Position numbers and translations under genes: made by a program. Below, piece after piece: positions 44,441 through 56,024 of a stretch of DNA of 64,000 bases (within the stretch, counting starts at the first letter, position 1; each line of letters begins with the position of its first letter). The stretch is taken from assembly GCF_009189165.1 (NCBI RefSeq), contig NZ_CP045118.1, positions 1-64,000 of the forward strand, written 5' to 3'. This stretch comes from Pseudomonas sp. SCB32 (GTDB lineage: Bacteria; Pseudomonadota; Gammaproteobacteria; Pseudomonadales; Pseudomonadaceae). The notes beneath the pieces are model-generated. The model worked only from the letters and a program-made list of their open reading frames with translations, was not told where the DNA came from and searched no databases.

Positions 44441-46015
44441 TCACTCCGCCCGATCAGGGCTGTGCAACGGCAGGTCCAGCTGCGCGCGACGGCGCAACCA
44501 CGGGCTCGGCCGGTAACGCGCCTCGCCGTAGCAGGCCTGCAGGCCCTGGAGGATCGTGAGGATGCGCGCTGCGCCGTAGTGCTCGCCGAAGGCCAGCGGA
44601 CCGAACGGATAACCCAGCGCCAGCTGCACCGCCCGGTCCAGCGTCACCGGACTGGCGATACCGCGCTGGACGATCTCGCAGCCCAGGTTGACGATCCCGG
44701 CGATCACCCGCTGGCTGATGAAGCCGGGCGAGTCGTTGATCACCTCCACCGGCACGCCGTCGCTGCCCAGCGCCTGGCGTGCCTGGATCTCCAGTTTCGG
44801 ATCGAGGGCCGGCTGGCGCATCAGCACGCGGCGGCGGTCCAGGTCGGTGAAGGTCTCCAGCGCCAGGCTGCGTTCGGGTGGCAGACCCAAGGCGTCGATG
44901 CAGGTGCTGGCGTCGGTTCCCAGCGGGGTGACCAGGCAGATAGCGCGGGATGACGGCGCCTCACTGGTTTCCAGCACCACGCCACCCTGGGTCAGGATGG
45001 CGGCGATGCGGTGGCGTAGCTCCGGGTCCTGGCTGTCGAGCCAGTACGGCCGGTTCAGCAACACCGGTTCCGGCTGTTCTTCCACCTCGTGCAGCGGCTG
45101 GCCGTCGCGGTAGCGGTAGAAGCCCTCGCCGCTCTTGCGCCCGAGGAGACCGCCGGCCACGCGCTGGGCGGCCAGGGTTGACGGCGTGTAGCGCGGATCC
45201 TGGTAGAACTGCTGGTAGAGCGATTCCATCACCGCGTGGGAGATGTCCAGGCCGGTCAGGTCGAGCAGTTCGAACGGGCCCATGCGGAAGCCTGCGCCGT
45301 CGCGCAGGATGCGGTCGACCTGGGCCGGGCTGGCGATGCCTTCTCCGAGGATGCGCAGGGCTTCGGTACTGAAGGCGCGGCCGGCGTGGTTGACGATGAA
45401 GCCGGGGCTGTCCGGCGACACCGCCGGGAAATGCCCGGCCTGCTCCGCCAGCCGGCTCAGGCGATGCACCACCGACTCGCTGGTGCGCTGGCCGCGCACC
45501 ACTTCGACGATGCGCATCAGCGTCACCGGGTTGAAGAAGTGGAAGCCGGCGACCCGCTCCGGGTGCTGGCAGCGCGCGGCGATGCGGGTGACCGACAGCG
45601 ACGAGGTGTTGCTCGCCAGCACGGCATCCGGCGCTACGCGCTTTTCCAGTTCGGCGAGCAGCGCCTGCTTGGCGCCGAGGTCCTCGATGATGGCTTCGAC
45701 CAGCAGGTCGCAGTCGGCCAGTTCGTCGAGGCTGTGAGTTGGCAGCAGGCGCTGCATCGTGGCGCTGAGCGCCTCGGGGCTGAGCTTGCCCTTGGCCACC
45801 GAACGCTCCAGTAGCTCGCGGTTGAAGGCCAGGGCCTGCTCAATGGTCTGCGGATCGCTGTCGTACAGGCGCACCGGCAGGCCGGCCGTGGCGAACAGCT
45901 GGGCGATGCCACGGCCCATGGCGCCTGCGCCGATCACGCCGATGCGGTGGAAGGACTCGGTCATGCTGCGGGTCTCATCGTGCGAACCTGCTTCAACCAT
46001 AGACGCTGCGCTCAT
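44441..46015 (-). CDS. 3-hydroxyacyl-CoA dehydrogenase (two C-terminal domains, PaaH-like)
   Basis: Oxidises 3-hydroxyacyl-CoA with NAD+. 524 aa. NAD motif GVIGAGAMGRGIAQLFATAG, catalytic region ASNTSSLSVTRIA, HFFNPVTLMRIVEVVRG, then two 3HCDH C-terminal domains (about 200-300 and 420-515), as in PaaH/PaaC. Start at 46015 chosen for the GGAGAA site and the ATGA overlap with the upstream reading frame; an internal ATG at 45964 is possible. No partner hydratase is fused. Confidence 0.9.
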   Translation of the reverse strand: MSAASMVEAGSHDETRSMTESFHRIGVIGAGAMGRGIAQLFATAGLPVRLYDSDPQTIEQALAFNRELLERSVAKGKLSPEALSATMQRLLPTHSLDELADCDLLVEAIIEDLGAKQALLAELEKRVAPDAVLASNTSSLSVTRIAARCQHPERVAGFHFFNPVTLMRIVEVVRGQRTSESVVHRLSRLAEQAGHFPAVSPDSPGFIVNHAGRAFSTEALRILGEGIASPAQVDRILRDGAGFRMGPFELLDLTGLDISHAVMESLYQQFYQDPRYTPSTLAAQRVAGGLLGRKSGEGFYRYRDGQPLHEVEEQPEPVLLNRPYWLDSQDPELRHRIAAILTQGGVVLETSEAPSSRAICLVTPLGTDASTCIDALGLPPERSLALETFTDLDRRRVLMRQPALDPKLEIQARQALGSDGVPVEVINDSPGFISQRVIAGIVNLGCEIVQRGIASPVTLDRAVQLALGYPFGPLAFGEHYGAARILTILQGLQACYGEARYRPSPWLRRRAQLDLPLHSPDRAE

Positions 46016-46200
46016 GCCGTGGTTCTCCGGGACAACTCCAGATCTCGCAGCTGGCGGCGCAGCAGCTTGCCGGGCTGGTCGGGGTCGGTGTCGTTGCCCT
46101 TCTCGTCCGCCGTGCGCAGCTCGGTATCCACCAGTGCCTGGCCGACGTAGCCGTGTCTGGCGATCTCACGGGCTACGTATCCGGTCTTGGAGGTGGGCAT
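46012..46200 (-). pseudogene. Probable remnant of an acyl-CoA synthetase
   Basis: 62-codon frame with a good ribosome site and an ATGA overlap to the dehydrogenase. GYVGQALVDTELRTADEKGND...QPGKLL resembles the GxVGxPLxDxExRxxDExGxDxPxGxxGEL strand region of AMP-dependent acyl-CoA ligases. The tail KLLRRQLRDLELS looks like the C-terminal GKLLRRxLR of the same family. The simplest reading is a ligase gene reduced by deletion, with its ends retained. It could instead be an unrelated small ORF. Confidence 0.5.
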
Positions 46201-46238
46201 CGACTTCTCCGTACTTTTCCCTGAGCCTTGAATTATTG

Positions 46239-46254
46239 TTCTGCACAGCGAAAC
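46239..46254. promoter_or_regulatory. Candidate IclR operator, copy 1
   Basis: TTCTGCACAGCGAAAC, between the divergent IclR gene and the minus-strand 46200 start. The identical 16 bases recur upstream of the beta-oxidation operon at 52163-52178. Confidence 0.65.
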
Positions 46255-46398
46255 TACATGTCGAAATCGATGGTATGCGATAGGCTGACCCGACGCAACG
46301 AGCAGGCTCGGGACCGCTGCGGGGAAAGCGGCCGATCTGCTATCGTTCGCCCGCGCCGCCAGCGGCGCCCGTCAACAGGATTTCCCCGCCGAGGCCCC

Positions 46399-47184
46399 AT
46401 GAGCGACGACGTCGAAGACAGCAGCAACCCCAAGGACCGCAAGTACGTCGAGGCGCTTGCCCGTGGGCTGGATGTGCTGCGTGCCTTCACCCACGGCTCG
46501 GTGGTGCTCGGCAACCAGGAAATCGCGCGGATCACCGGGCTTCCCAAGCCAACGGTGTCGCGCATGACCTACACCCTGACCAAGCTCGGCTACCTCTGCT
46601 ACTCGCAGCAGCACGAGAAGTACCAGCTGGATTCCGGTGTGCTGGCGCTGGGGTACGCCTACGTCTCCAACCTGCGCGTGCGCCAGCTGGCCAAGCCCTA
46701 TATGGAGGCCTTCGCCCGCCGTACCAACACCACGGTCGGCCTCACCTGCCGTGACTGGCTGTCGATGATCTACGTGGAGAACTGCCGCCCGCCGGAGGCG
46801 ACTTCCCTGCGCATGGACGCGGGCGTGCGCCTGCCGCTGGCCACCACCGCCGCCGGCCGTGCCTACCTCGCCGCGACCCCTGAGCAGGAGCGCGAACACC
46901 TGCTGTCGGCGCTGGAAGCGCGCCACGAAGGCGACTGGAGTGCGATGCGCGAGTCGCTGGAGGCGTCCTTCGAGGAGTATCGCGAGCATGGGTTCTGCCT
47001 GTCCCTGGGCGACTGGGACCGCAACGTGCGAGCGGCCGGCGTGCCGCTGCGCCTGGCGGACGGTGGGCTGATGGCGCTGACCTGTGGGGCGCCGTCGTTC
47101 CAGCTCAGCGAAGAGACGCTGCGTGGGTCGCTGGCCCACGAGCTGGAGATGCTGGCGCGGGATATCGAGAGCCTCGGGGCCTGA
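46399..47184 (+). CDS. IclR-family transcriptional regulator
   Basis: 261 aa from MSDDVEDSSNPKDRKY. N-terminal winged HTH (ALARGLDVLRAFTHGSVVLGNQEIARITGLPKPTVSRMTYTLTKLGYL) and a C-terminal GAF-like effector domain. Sits between the two arms of an acyl-CoA degradation island and is divergent from one of them, so local control is expected. The likely ligand would be a pathway acyl-CoA or acid (inference). Confidence 0.9.
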   Translation: MSDDVEDSSNPKDRKYVEALARGLDVLRAFTHGSVVLGNQEIARITGLPKPTVSRMTYTLTKLGYLCYSQQHEKYQLDSGVLALGYAYVSNLRVRQLAKPYMEAFARRTNTTVGLTCRDWLSMIYVENCRPPEATSLRMDAGVRLPLATTAAGRAYLAATPEQEREHLLSALEARHEGDWSAMRESLEASFEEYREHGFCLSLGDWDRNVRAAGVPLRLADGGLMALTCGAPSFQLSEETLRGSLAHELEMLARDIESLGA

Positions 47185-47211
47185 TATTCCCTAACGGGGA
47201 GAACCGATTTC

Positions 47212-47283
47212 GTAGGAGCGGACTCCGTCCGCGATGCTCTTGCACTTCGTAGGGTGAATAACGCCTAAGGCGTTATCCGCCGT
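47212..47283. repeat. Extragenic repeats after the IclR gene
   Basis: GTAGGAGCGGACTCCGTCCGC, followed by GTAGGGTGA and the perfect palindrome ATAACGCCT-A-AGGCGTTAT (47258-47276). Two repeat types in tandem. Confidence 0.8.
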
Positions 47284-47289
47284 TTTGGG

Positions 47290-47660
47290 GTTAGGTGTTT
47301 CTGCGCCGCTTCGGCGTGTGCTGAGAGGTTTTGTTTCGCCCCCTCGGGCGAGTTACTTTCTCAAACTGCGGATGGCCGCCCCACAGAAAGTAACCAAAGG
47401 TCTTGCCCCTGCATCCGGGTCCCGCTTCGCGGGACTGATTCGCTTCGCTCACCCTGCGGGCCAGCCTTCGGCTGTTACTACGCTGCGCTCCGTTTCCCTC
47501 GCTCCATCGAAGTTTCAGGGGCTCGCGTCGACGGGCCATCCCTGGCCCGACGACGCTCTCGCGACATCCATGTCGCTCAACCCCTGAAACTCCGATTCCA
47601 CTCGGCCTCCTGAAGGGGCGGTTCGGAGTGCGCGGATGTTTCTCTGGAAGACCTCAAAGG
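47290..47660. repeat. Structured dispersed-type intergenic element
   Basis: No gene is evident in this part of the 507-base gap. It contains perfect arms GTTACTTTCT (47352-47361) / AGAAAGTAAC (47385-47394) and GTTTCAGGGG (47512-47521) / CCCCTGAAAC (47581-47590). Smaller hairpins GGGCCATCCCTGGCCC and GCGACATCCATGTCGC lie inside the second pair. It resembles a multi-copy element I recall from other Pseudomonas genomes. Confidence 0.6.
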
Positions 47661-47691
47661 CTAGAGCTAGAGCAACAGGCACTTGCGCGGC

Positions 47692-48822
47692 TCACGCCAC
47701 CTCCATCAACCCCGCATACACCTTCAGGTGATGATCATCGTCACCCAACTGGTGGCTGAGCATCACCAGGCGCTTGGCGTGGTGCGCCAGCACGTATTCC
47801 CAGGTCATGCCGATGCCGCCGTGCAGCTGGATCGCCTGCTCGGCCACGTAGCGCGCCGCGCGGGTGACGATGAACTTGGCGGCGGCCAGGGTGCGGCTGC
47901 GCTCGGCGCTGTCGGGTTGGTCGGCGACGCAGGCGGCAAGGATCGCCATGCTGGTGGCCTGCTCCAGCTCGCTGCGCATGTCCACCATTCGGTGCTGCAG
48001 CACCTGGAACTTGCCGATCGGGATGCCGAATTGCTTACGCGTCTTCAGGTAGTCCAGGGTCAGCGCGCAGGCTTCCTGCAGGCTGCCAAGCGCCTCGGCG
48101 CACTGCGCGGCGATGGCGCGGCCGTGTTGGTAACGCAGCGCCGGCAGCGCCTCGCCCGGCGTGCCAATGGCTTCGCCAAGGGCACCGTCGAGGAACAGCT
48201 CGCAGGCGCGCTGGCCGTCCACCGTCGGGTAGTCGCGGTGGCTCACGCCGGCCCGTTGCGGGTCGATGAGGAACAGGCCGATGCCCGTCTCGTCCCGCGC
48301 ATTGCCGGACACCCGCGCCGAGACCAGGATCGCCGTGGCGCTCTGCCCGCCGATAACCACCGCCTTGCGCCCGCTCAGCTTCCAGCCGTTGCCGATTTGC
48401 TCCGCGCGGGTCTGCACGTCGTGCAGCTGGTAGTGGCTCTGTGGTTCTTCCAGCGCGACCGCCAGTTGCGCTTCGCCACTGGCGATACGGGGCAGCCAAT
48501 GGTCCTTCTGCGCGTCGCTGCCCAGCTGGGCGATCAGCCCGCCGCCGTGCACCACTGATTGCAGGTAAGGCTCCAGGCACAGGCCGCGGCCCAGTTCGGT
48601 GAGCACCAGCATGCTTTCCACGCCGCCGCCGAAGCCGCCGTGGCTTTCCGGCAGCGACACTGAGGTCAACCCCAGCTCGCCGAGCTGGCGCCAGAAGTCG
48701 GCGCTGTAGCCCAACTCGCTCTTGCTGAAGCCCTCGCGCTTGTCGAACGGATAGGCGTCGCGCACCAGGCGCGCCGCGGTGTCCTGCAGCATCTGCTGCT
48801 CTTCGCTCAGTTTGAAGTCCAT
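47692..48822 (-). CDS. Acyl-CoA dehydrogenase (second of pair)
   Basis: FAD enzyme introducing the 2,3 double bond into acyl-CoA. 376 aa, ACAD fold: N-terminal helical domain (SEEQQMLQDTAARLVRD), beta domain, C-terminal helical bundle with LQLHGGIGMTWEYVLAHHAKR. Compared with 48833-50023 the middle domain is more divergent, as in paired ACADs of bile-acid or branched-chain pathways that can form heteromers (inference). Gap of 10 bases to its upstream partner. Confidence 0.9.
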   Translation of the reverse strand: MDFKLSEEQQMLQDTAARLVRDAYPFDKREGFSKSELGYSADFWRQLGELGLTSVSLPESHGGFGGGVESMLVLTELGRGLCLEPYLQSVVHGGGLIAQLGSDAQKDHWLPRIASGEAQLAVALEEPQSHYQLHDVQTRAEQIGNGWKLSGRKAVVIGGQSATAILVSARVSGNARDETGIGLFLIDPQRAGVSHRDYPTVDGQRACELFLDGALGEAIGTPGEALPALRYQHGRAIAAQCAEALGSLQEACALTLDYLKTRKQFGIPIGKFQVLQHRMVDMRSELEQATSMAILAACVADQPDSAERSRTLAAAKFIVTRAARYVAEQAIQLHGGIGMTWEYVLAHHAKRLVMLSHQLGDDDHHLKVYAGLMEVA

Positions 48823-48832
48823 GGCCCTGGCC

Positions 48833-50023
<1,191 letters not shown>

Positions 50024-50032
50024 GGCGGGTCC

Positions 50033-52126
<2,094 letters not shown>

Positions 52127-52162
52127 GCCGTGCTCCGTTTAGAGTTGTTTTAACGGAATTAT

Positions 52163-52178
52163 GTTTCGCTGTGCAGAA
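52163..52178. promoter_or_regulatory. Candidate IclR operator, copy 2
   Basis: Reverse complement is TTCTGCACAGCGAAAC, identical to 46239-46254, in the promoter region of the beta-oxidation operon. A CCGTT-N12-AACGG inverted repeat lies between it and the start codon. Confidence 0.65.
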
Positions 52179-52237
52179 TACGGTGATGATTTTGGGTTGT
52201 CGAGTAAGGCTCACCGGGAAAGGCACCCTACGGCCCT

Positions 52238-52255
52238 GCGCGAGCAAGCTCGCGC
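52238..52255. repeat. Short extragenic palindrome
   Basis: GCGCGAGC-AA-GCTCGCGC, related to the TTCGCGAGCAAGCTCGC type seen at 25221, 44407 and 60665. Confidence 0.65.
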
Positions 52256-52375
52256 CTGAAGCAGATGCATCGGCGTGGGGTGCTGGTGAGAGCGCTACAT
52301 TCGCCCGATGAATACGATTCGGGCTGCGCTCCAGGCGCGGCATAGTTGAGTCTGGCACTCATGCAAGGTCGCGCC

Positions 52376-53326
52376 ATGAACGAGTTCGAACACCAGCTGC
52401 TGGCCGTCAACGGTATCCAGCTCAGCCTCTACAGTTGCGGCCCGGCAGAAGGCAAACCGGTGTGGCTGCTGCACGGCTTTCCCGAGTGCTGGCATTCCTG
52501 GCAGCACCAGATGCGCGCCCTCTCCTCCGCCGGCTACCGCGTGTTTGCCCCGGAGATGCGTGGCTATGGCCAGACCAGTGCGCCGGAAGCGGTGGATGCC
52601 TACGACGTGCTGACGCTCTGCGCGGACATCCAGGGTGCCATGGAGGCCCTTGGGCACGAGCGCGTGGCGATGGTCGGCCACGACTGGGGCGCGCCGGTGG
52701 CTTGGCATCTGGCGCTGCTGGAGCCTCGGCGTGTCGAGGTGCTGGCGACCCTTTCGGTGCCGTTCGCGGGCCGCGCCAAACGTCCTGCGCTGGAGATCAT
52801 GCGCGAGGTATTCGCCGGCAAGTTCTTCTACATCCTCTACTTCCAGCAGCCCGGCCGCGCCGAGGCCGAGCTGGATGCGGACATCGCCGTCAGCCTGCGT
52901 CACTTCCTCGGAGACAACGTGCGCCTGGCGCCGGAGCAAGCGCCCGACGGCCGGCTGTTCGACGGTCTGCCGACACCACCTGCGCAACCGGCCTGGTGCA
53001 GCGCCGAGGACTTCCAGTGGTATGTGCGCACGTTCGAAGACCGTGGCTTCCACGGCGCGCTGAACTGGTACCGCAACTTCGAGCGCAGCTGGCAGCGCAC
53101 CGAGCCGCTGGCCGGGCGCAAGGTCGAGCAGCCGACGCTGTTCCTGATCGGTGACCGAGACCCGGTGGGCCGTTTCGAGGCCTACGCCCTGCAGCGTATG
53201 CCCGAGCATGTGCCGAATCTTACGCAGCATGTGCTGGAGAACTGCGGCCACTGGATCCAGAACCAGCAGCCGGAGCGGGTCAACGCGCTACTGGGCGACT
53301 TCCTCGCGCGTCACTACCCGGCCTGA
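52376..53326 (+). CDS. Alpha/beta hydrolase, epoxide-hydrolase-like
   Basis: 316 aa from MNEFEHQLLAVNG (an ATG 15 bases upstream is possible). HGFPE oxyanion-hole motif, nucleophile elbow GHDWGAP with Asp as nucleophile, and a late His in LENCGHWIQNQQPERVN. This catalytic pattern fits soluble epoxide hydrolases and haloalkane dehalogenases; the HGFPE form favours epoxide hydrolase. No operon partner. Confidence 0.85.
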   Translation: MNEFEHQLLAVNGIQLSLYSCGPAEGKPVWLLHGFPECWHSWQHQMRALSSAGYRVFAPEMRGYGQTSAPEAVDAYDVLTLCADIQGAMEALGHERVAMVGHDWGAPVAWHLALLEPRRVEVLATLSVPFAGRAKRPALEIMREVFAGKFFYILYFQQPGRAEAELDADIAVSLRHFLGDNVRLAPEQAPDGRLFDGLPTPPAQPAWCSAEDFQWYVRTFEDRGFHGALNWYRNFERSWQRTEPLAGRKVEQPTLFLIGDRDPVGRFEAYALQRMPEHVPNLTQHVLENCGHWIQNQQPERVNALLGDFLARHYPA

Positions 53327-53329
53327 CGC

Positions 53330-53785
53330 TCAGGGCTGGCGACGCATGCCGATGTGCGGGATATCGTCTTCCAGGTAGACCTCGGTGACCGGCGTGAAGC
53401 CGTAGCGGCCGTAGTAGCCTTGCAGGTGCGCCTGTGCCGAGAGGTAGATCGGCAGGCCCGGCCAGCGCTGGGCGATGAATTGCAGCGCCTGTTCCATCAG
53501 TTGGTGCCCGAGGCCGGTGCCGCGGCCCTGTGGAGCGATCACCACGCGGCCGATGACCACGTCACCTTGGTGGCGCTGCGGGTCGAGCAGGCGCAGGTAG
53601 CCGAGCAGCTGGCCACCCTCTTCCACCATCAGGTGGCAGGTGTCGCCGATGAGGTCGAGGCCATCGACTTCCTGGTAGGGGCATTTCTGCTCGACCACGA
53701 AGACTTCGGTGCGCAGGCTGAGGATGGCGTACAGCTCTTCCTTGCTCAGGTCGCTGTGGTGCTTGCAGGTCCAGTTCCGGGCCAT
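53330..53785 (-). CDS. ElaA-type GNAT N-acetyltransferase
   Basis: 151 aa. ElaA signature LYAILSLRTEVFVVEQKCPYQEVDGLDL, then the acetyl-CoA loop GRVVIAPQGRGTGLGHQLM and YYGRYGFTPV. Substrate unknown. Converges on the hydrolase with a 3-base gap. Confidence 0.92.
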   Translation of the reverse strand: MARNWTCKHHSDLSKEELYAILSLRTEVFVVEQKCPYQEVDGLDLIGDTCHLMVEEGGQLLGYLRLLDPQRHQGDVVIGRVVIAPQGRGTGLGHQLMEQALQFIAQRWPGLPIYLSAQAHLQGYYGRYGFTPVTEVYLEDDIPHIGMRRQP

Positions 53786-53827
53786 GGGGATGCTCCTGTC
53801 GATGAGGCGCCCATGTTAGCGCGCCTC

Positions 53828-54745
53828 TCAGACCGGCGCCTGGAAGCGCAGGTGGGATGAGCCGCCGAGGTGGCGCCGCAGTGCCTCGATGGCGACCTTG
53901 ACCTTGGCCGGCTGGGCGTCGCGACGTGGCGTGACGGCGTAGATACCGAACGGAGGCAGCGTCCAGTCCGGCAGCAGGCGCTGCAAGCGGCCCTCCTCCA
54001 GCGCCTCGCGGACTTCCGGTTCGGGTTGCGCGGAAACGCCCAGGCCGTCGAGGGTGAACTGGCGCAGGGCGATCATGCTGTTGGCGGCGACGCGCGGCTC
54101 CAGGCGCAGCTTGCAGCCCTCCCCGCCAGGTCCGCTGAAGTTCAGGTAGCCCTGGTGCGCGACGGTATTCAGCGCCAGCCAGTCCACCCCTTGCAGTTGC
54201 TGTGGATGCTCGATGGGCGGCAGACGCCTCAGGTAGGACGGCGCGGCGCAGATGACGTTGTTCCACTCGGCCAGATGGCGCGCCACCAGGCTGGAGTCCG
54301 ACAGGCTGCCGACGCGGATGGCAAGGTCGATGCGCTGCTCGATCAGGTCGATCTGCTCGTCGTGGAAGAACAGCTGCAGGCGCAGTTGGCGGTGATTTTC
54401 CAACAAGGGGCGCAGGGCCTCGGTGATCAGCTTGCCGGAGAAGCCCACCGGGGCGGCCAGGCGCAGCTCGCCGACCGGCGCCTCGCGCCATTCGCCCAGG
54501 CGCTGCTCGGCCTCTTCGGCGATCGCCAGCATCTGCGCGCAACTGCGGTAGAAGGCTTCGCCCGCTTCGGTCAGGGTGAGCTTGCGGGTGGTGCGGTGCA
54601 GCAGCGTCACCTGGGCGTGGGCTTCGAGCTTGCGGATCTGCTGGCTGACCGCCGAGGGGGTCATGCCCAGGCTCTCGGCGGCAGCGGCCATGGAGCCGCG
54701 GGCCACCACGGTGGCGAAGACCGCCATGCCCTTGAGGTTGTCCAT
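53828..54745 (-). CDS. LysR-family transcriptional regulator
   Basis: 305 aa from MDNLKGMAVFATVVARGSMAAAAESLGMTP, the usual start of the DmlR/AaeR-like subgroup; the longer frame is rejected. N-terminal winged HTH, then the effector domain (LRLAAPVGFSGKLITEALRPLLE). Divergent from the DUF2218 gene with a 97-base gap, so probably its regulator. Confidence 0.9.
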   Translation of the reverse strand: MDNLKGMAVFATVVARGSMAAAAESLGMTPSAVSQQIRKLEAHAQVTLLHRTTRKLTLTEAGEAFYRSCAQMLAIAEEAEQRLGEWREAPVGELRLAAPVGFSGKLITEALRPLLENHRQLRLQLFFHDEQIDLIEQRIDLAIRVGSLSDSSLVARHLAEWNNVICAAPSYLRRLPPIEHPQQLQGVDWLALNTVAHQGYLNFSGPGGEGCKLRLEPRVAANSMIALRQFTLDGLGVSAQPEPEVREALEEGRLQRLLPDWTLPPFGIYAVTPRRDAQPAKVKVAIEALRRHLGGSSHLRFQAPV

Positions 54746-54842
54746 TGTGAAGCTCCACTTAAGAGTGAAAGGCAAAATAGCGGGTTTTTCCCTGGATTTC
54801 CCACGCCTAGCATGACAACTCCCGAAAAAGGAGACGAGAACG

Positions 54843-55130
54843 ATGCCGCTAAGCCGTGCCACTGTCGCTACACCTGATGCCGCGCGCTACCTCAAGCGCC
54901 TGTGCAACCACTTCGCGCACAAGCTCGCTGTCGAACTGACCGAGGATCGCGGCGTGCTGCGCTTCGATTTCGGCACCTGCCGTCTGCACGCGACCCCCGA
55001 TGCCCTGCTGATGGACGCCGAAGCAGCCGATGCACAGGCGCTGGAGCGCCTGCAGAACGTGGTGGTCAGCCACCTCGACCGTTTCGCCTGGAAAGAAGGG
55101 CAGCTGCCGGTCGATTGGCAGGCTGTCTGA
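54843..55130 (+). CDS. DUF2218 family protein
   Basis: 95 aa, cytoplasmic. Typical opening with YLKRLCNHFAHK and end VVVSHLDRFAWKEGQLPVDW. Family function unknown; related proteins occur beside siderophore and redox genes. GGAGACGAG ribosome site. Closed by a strong terminator. Confidence 0.88.
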   Translation: MPLSRATVATPDAARYLKRLCNHFAHKLAVELTEDRGVLRFDFGTCRLHATPDALLMDAEAADAQALERLQNVVVSHLDRFAWKEGQLPVDWQAV

Positions 55131-55160
55131 CCCGCTTTCGAAAATAAGCTCGAAAAAACC

Positions 55161-55190
55161 AAAAACCCGGCCTAGGCCGGGTTTTTTGTT
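55161..55190 (+). terminator. Intrinsic terminator after DUF2218
   Basis: AAAAACCCGGCC-TA-GGCCGGGTTTTTT, nearly perfect and A/T flanked, so it can work in both directions. Confidence 0.93.
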
Positions 55191-55375
55191 GCCTGGAAAA
55201 AGTCAGTCGTCGCTCAAGATGAATGACTGATCAGGCACAAGTTGTTTGTGTTCTGTTCAACAAAGACTCATATGAACCAAAGGTGACCATAAGCGCGATT
55301 TCAATTATTTGTACGCTTTTTAATCAAATTAAAAAGTCAATACTTTGAAATATTTTGTAACCGTGTGGCCACTTT
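55190..55375. other. AT-rich gene-free stretch
   Basis: Markedly AT-rich against a GC-rich background, with long A/T runs. Includes the perfect inverted repeat CTTTTTAAT-CAA-ATTAAAAAG at 55316-55336. No ORF with codon bias. Composition fits a target for MvaT/MvaU-type xenogeneic silencers or a scar of horizontal insertion beside the toxin-antitoxin pair. Confidence 0.6.
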
Positions 55376-55656
55376 TACCCCGAGTTATCCACACGATCGA
55401 TGCGCAAAATCTGTACAGAACGCCCCTTTACCCGGTAGGCGGCGTGGTACGGCCAGCGCTCGACCGGCAATTCCCTGACGCCGGGCACTTCGCTGGGCAC
55501 GCCGCTGCTGCTCTGGTCGAGGTTCGCCAGCGGGCGGACCTGCTCGACGATGTCCTGGATGGCGCGTAGCGCCTTCTCCGGGCCGATCAGCACGACGTAG
55601 TGGTCGTAGATGGCGTCCAGGTCGGTCGCGGCCTTGTGCGTCCACTGGAGGCTCAT
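55375..55656 (-). CDS. RelE/ParE-family toxin
   Basis: 93 aa from MSLQWTHKAATDLDAIYDHYV. ParE/RelE fold pattern: alpha-helix with DLDAIYDHY, then VPGVRELPVERWPYHAAYRVKGRSVQILRIDRV. Start overlaps the antitoxin stop (ATGA, 55653-55656). Whether it hits gyrase (ParE) or mRNA (RelE) is not decided by sequence alone; the CopG-like antitoxin and the motif order favour ParE. Confidence 0.88.
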   Translation of the reverse strand: MSLQWTHKAATDLDAIYDHYVVLIGPEKALRAIQDIVEQVRPLANLDQSSSGVPSEVPGVRELPVERWPYHAAYRVKGRSVQILRIDRVDNSG

Positions 55657-55880
55657 GCCAGCCCCCACTTGGCTTCGATGGCGGCGTGCTCCAGCAGGAG
55701 TCCGGCATCGGCATCGGCCACGCCTTCATCGATGGCTGCCACGTGCCAGCTCTGGCGTTCCAGGTATTGCGTCAGGGCCTGGCGCAGGTGGTACGGCCTG
55801 TCCCGGTGGGTGGCGCGGGCCAGCTGGTCCAGGGCCGCGACGAGGGCGTCATCGGCGCGGAAGGAGACAACGGTGGTCAC
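55653..55880 (-). CDS. Ribbon-helix-helix antitoxin
   Basis: 75 aa from GTG at 55880 (VTTVVSFRADDALVAALDQLARATHRDRPYHLRQALTQYLE). N-terminal RHH DNA-binding motif, C-terminal toxin-wrapping helix ending EAKWGLA. Upstream codons to 55949 lie in operator DNA and are excluded. Precedes and overlaps the toxin, the normal order. Confidence 0.88.
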   Translation of the reverse strand: MTTVVSFRADDALVAALDQLARATHRDRPYHLRQALTQYLERQSWHVAAIDEGVADADAGLLLEHAAIEAKWGLA

Positions 55881-55902
55881 TTTTTGAACAGCTCCGTTTA
55901 CG

Positions 55903-55939
55903 CTGTATACAGTGTTTACAACGATAACATACGTATACG
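55903..55939. promoter_or_regulatory. Toxin-antitoxin operator palindromes
   Basis: Perfect palindromes CTGTATACAG (55903-55912) and CGTATACG (55932-55939), centres 28 bases apart, just upstream of the antitoxin. GTTTAC flanks the first on both sides as a direct repeat. Expected autoregulation by the antitoxin complex. Confidence 0.65.
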
Positions 55940-56024
55940 AATCAAGCACTTGGCGGGGGCAAAGTTTTTTCTCGAAAGGAGCGGGAAGAGGGGATCAAGC
56001 CCGACTGGCACGGGCCGAAGCGGC

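Noticed and set aside
47285..47587. 100-codon ORF in the intergenic element
   Set aside because: Lies entirely in hairpin-rich repeat DNA; such ORFs are commonly mis-annotated. The element is reported as a repeat instead.
55385..55393. Perfect DnaA box TTATCCACA
   Set aside because: Single copy lying in the last codons of the toxin gene, with no cluster of boxes; origin function is unlikely.
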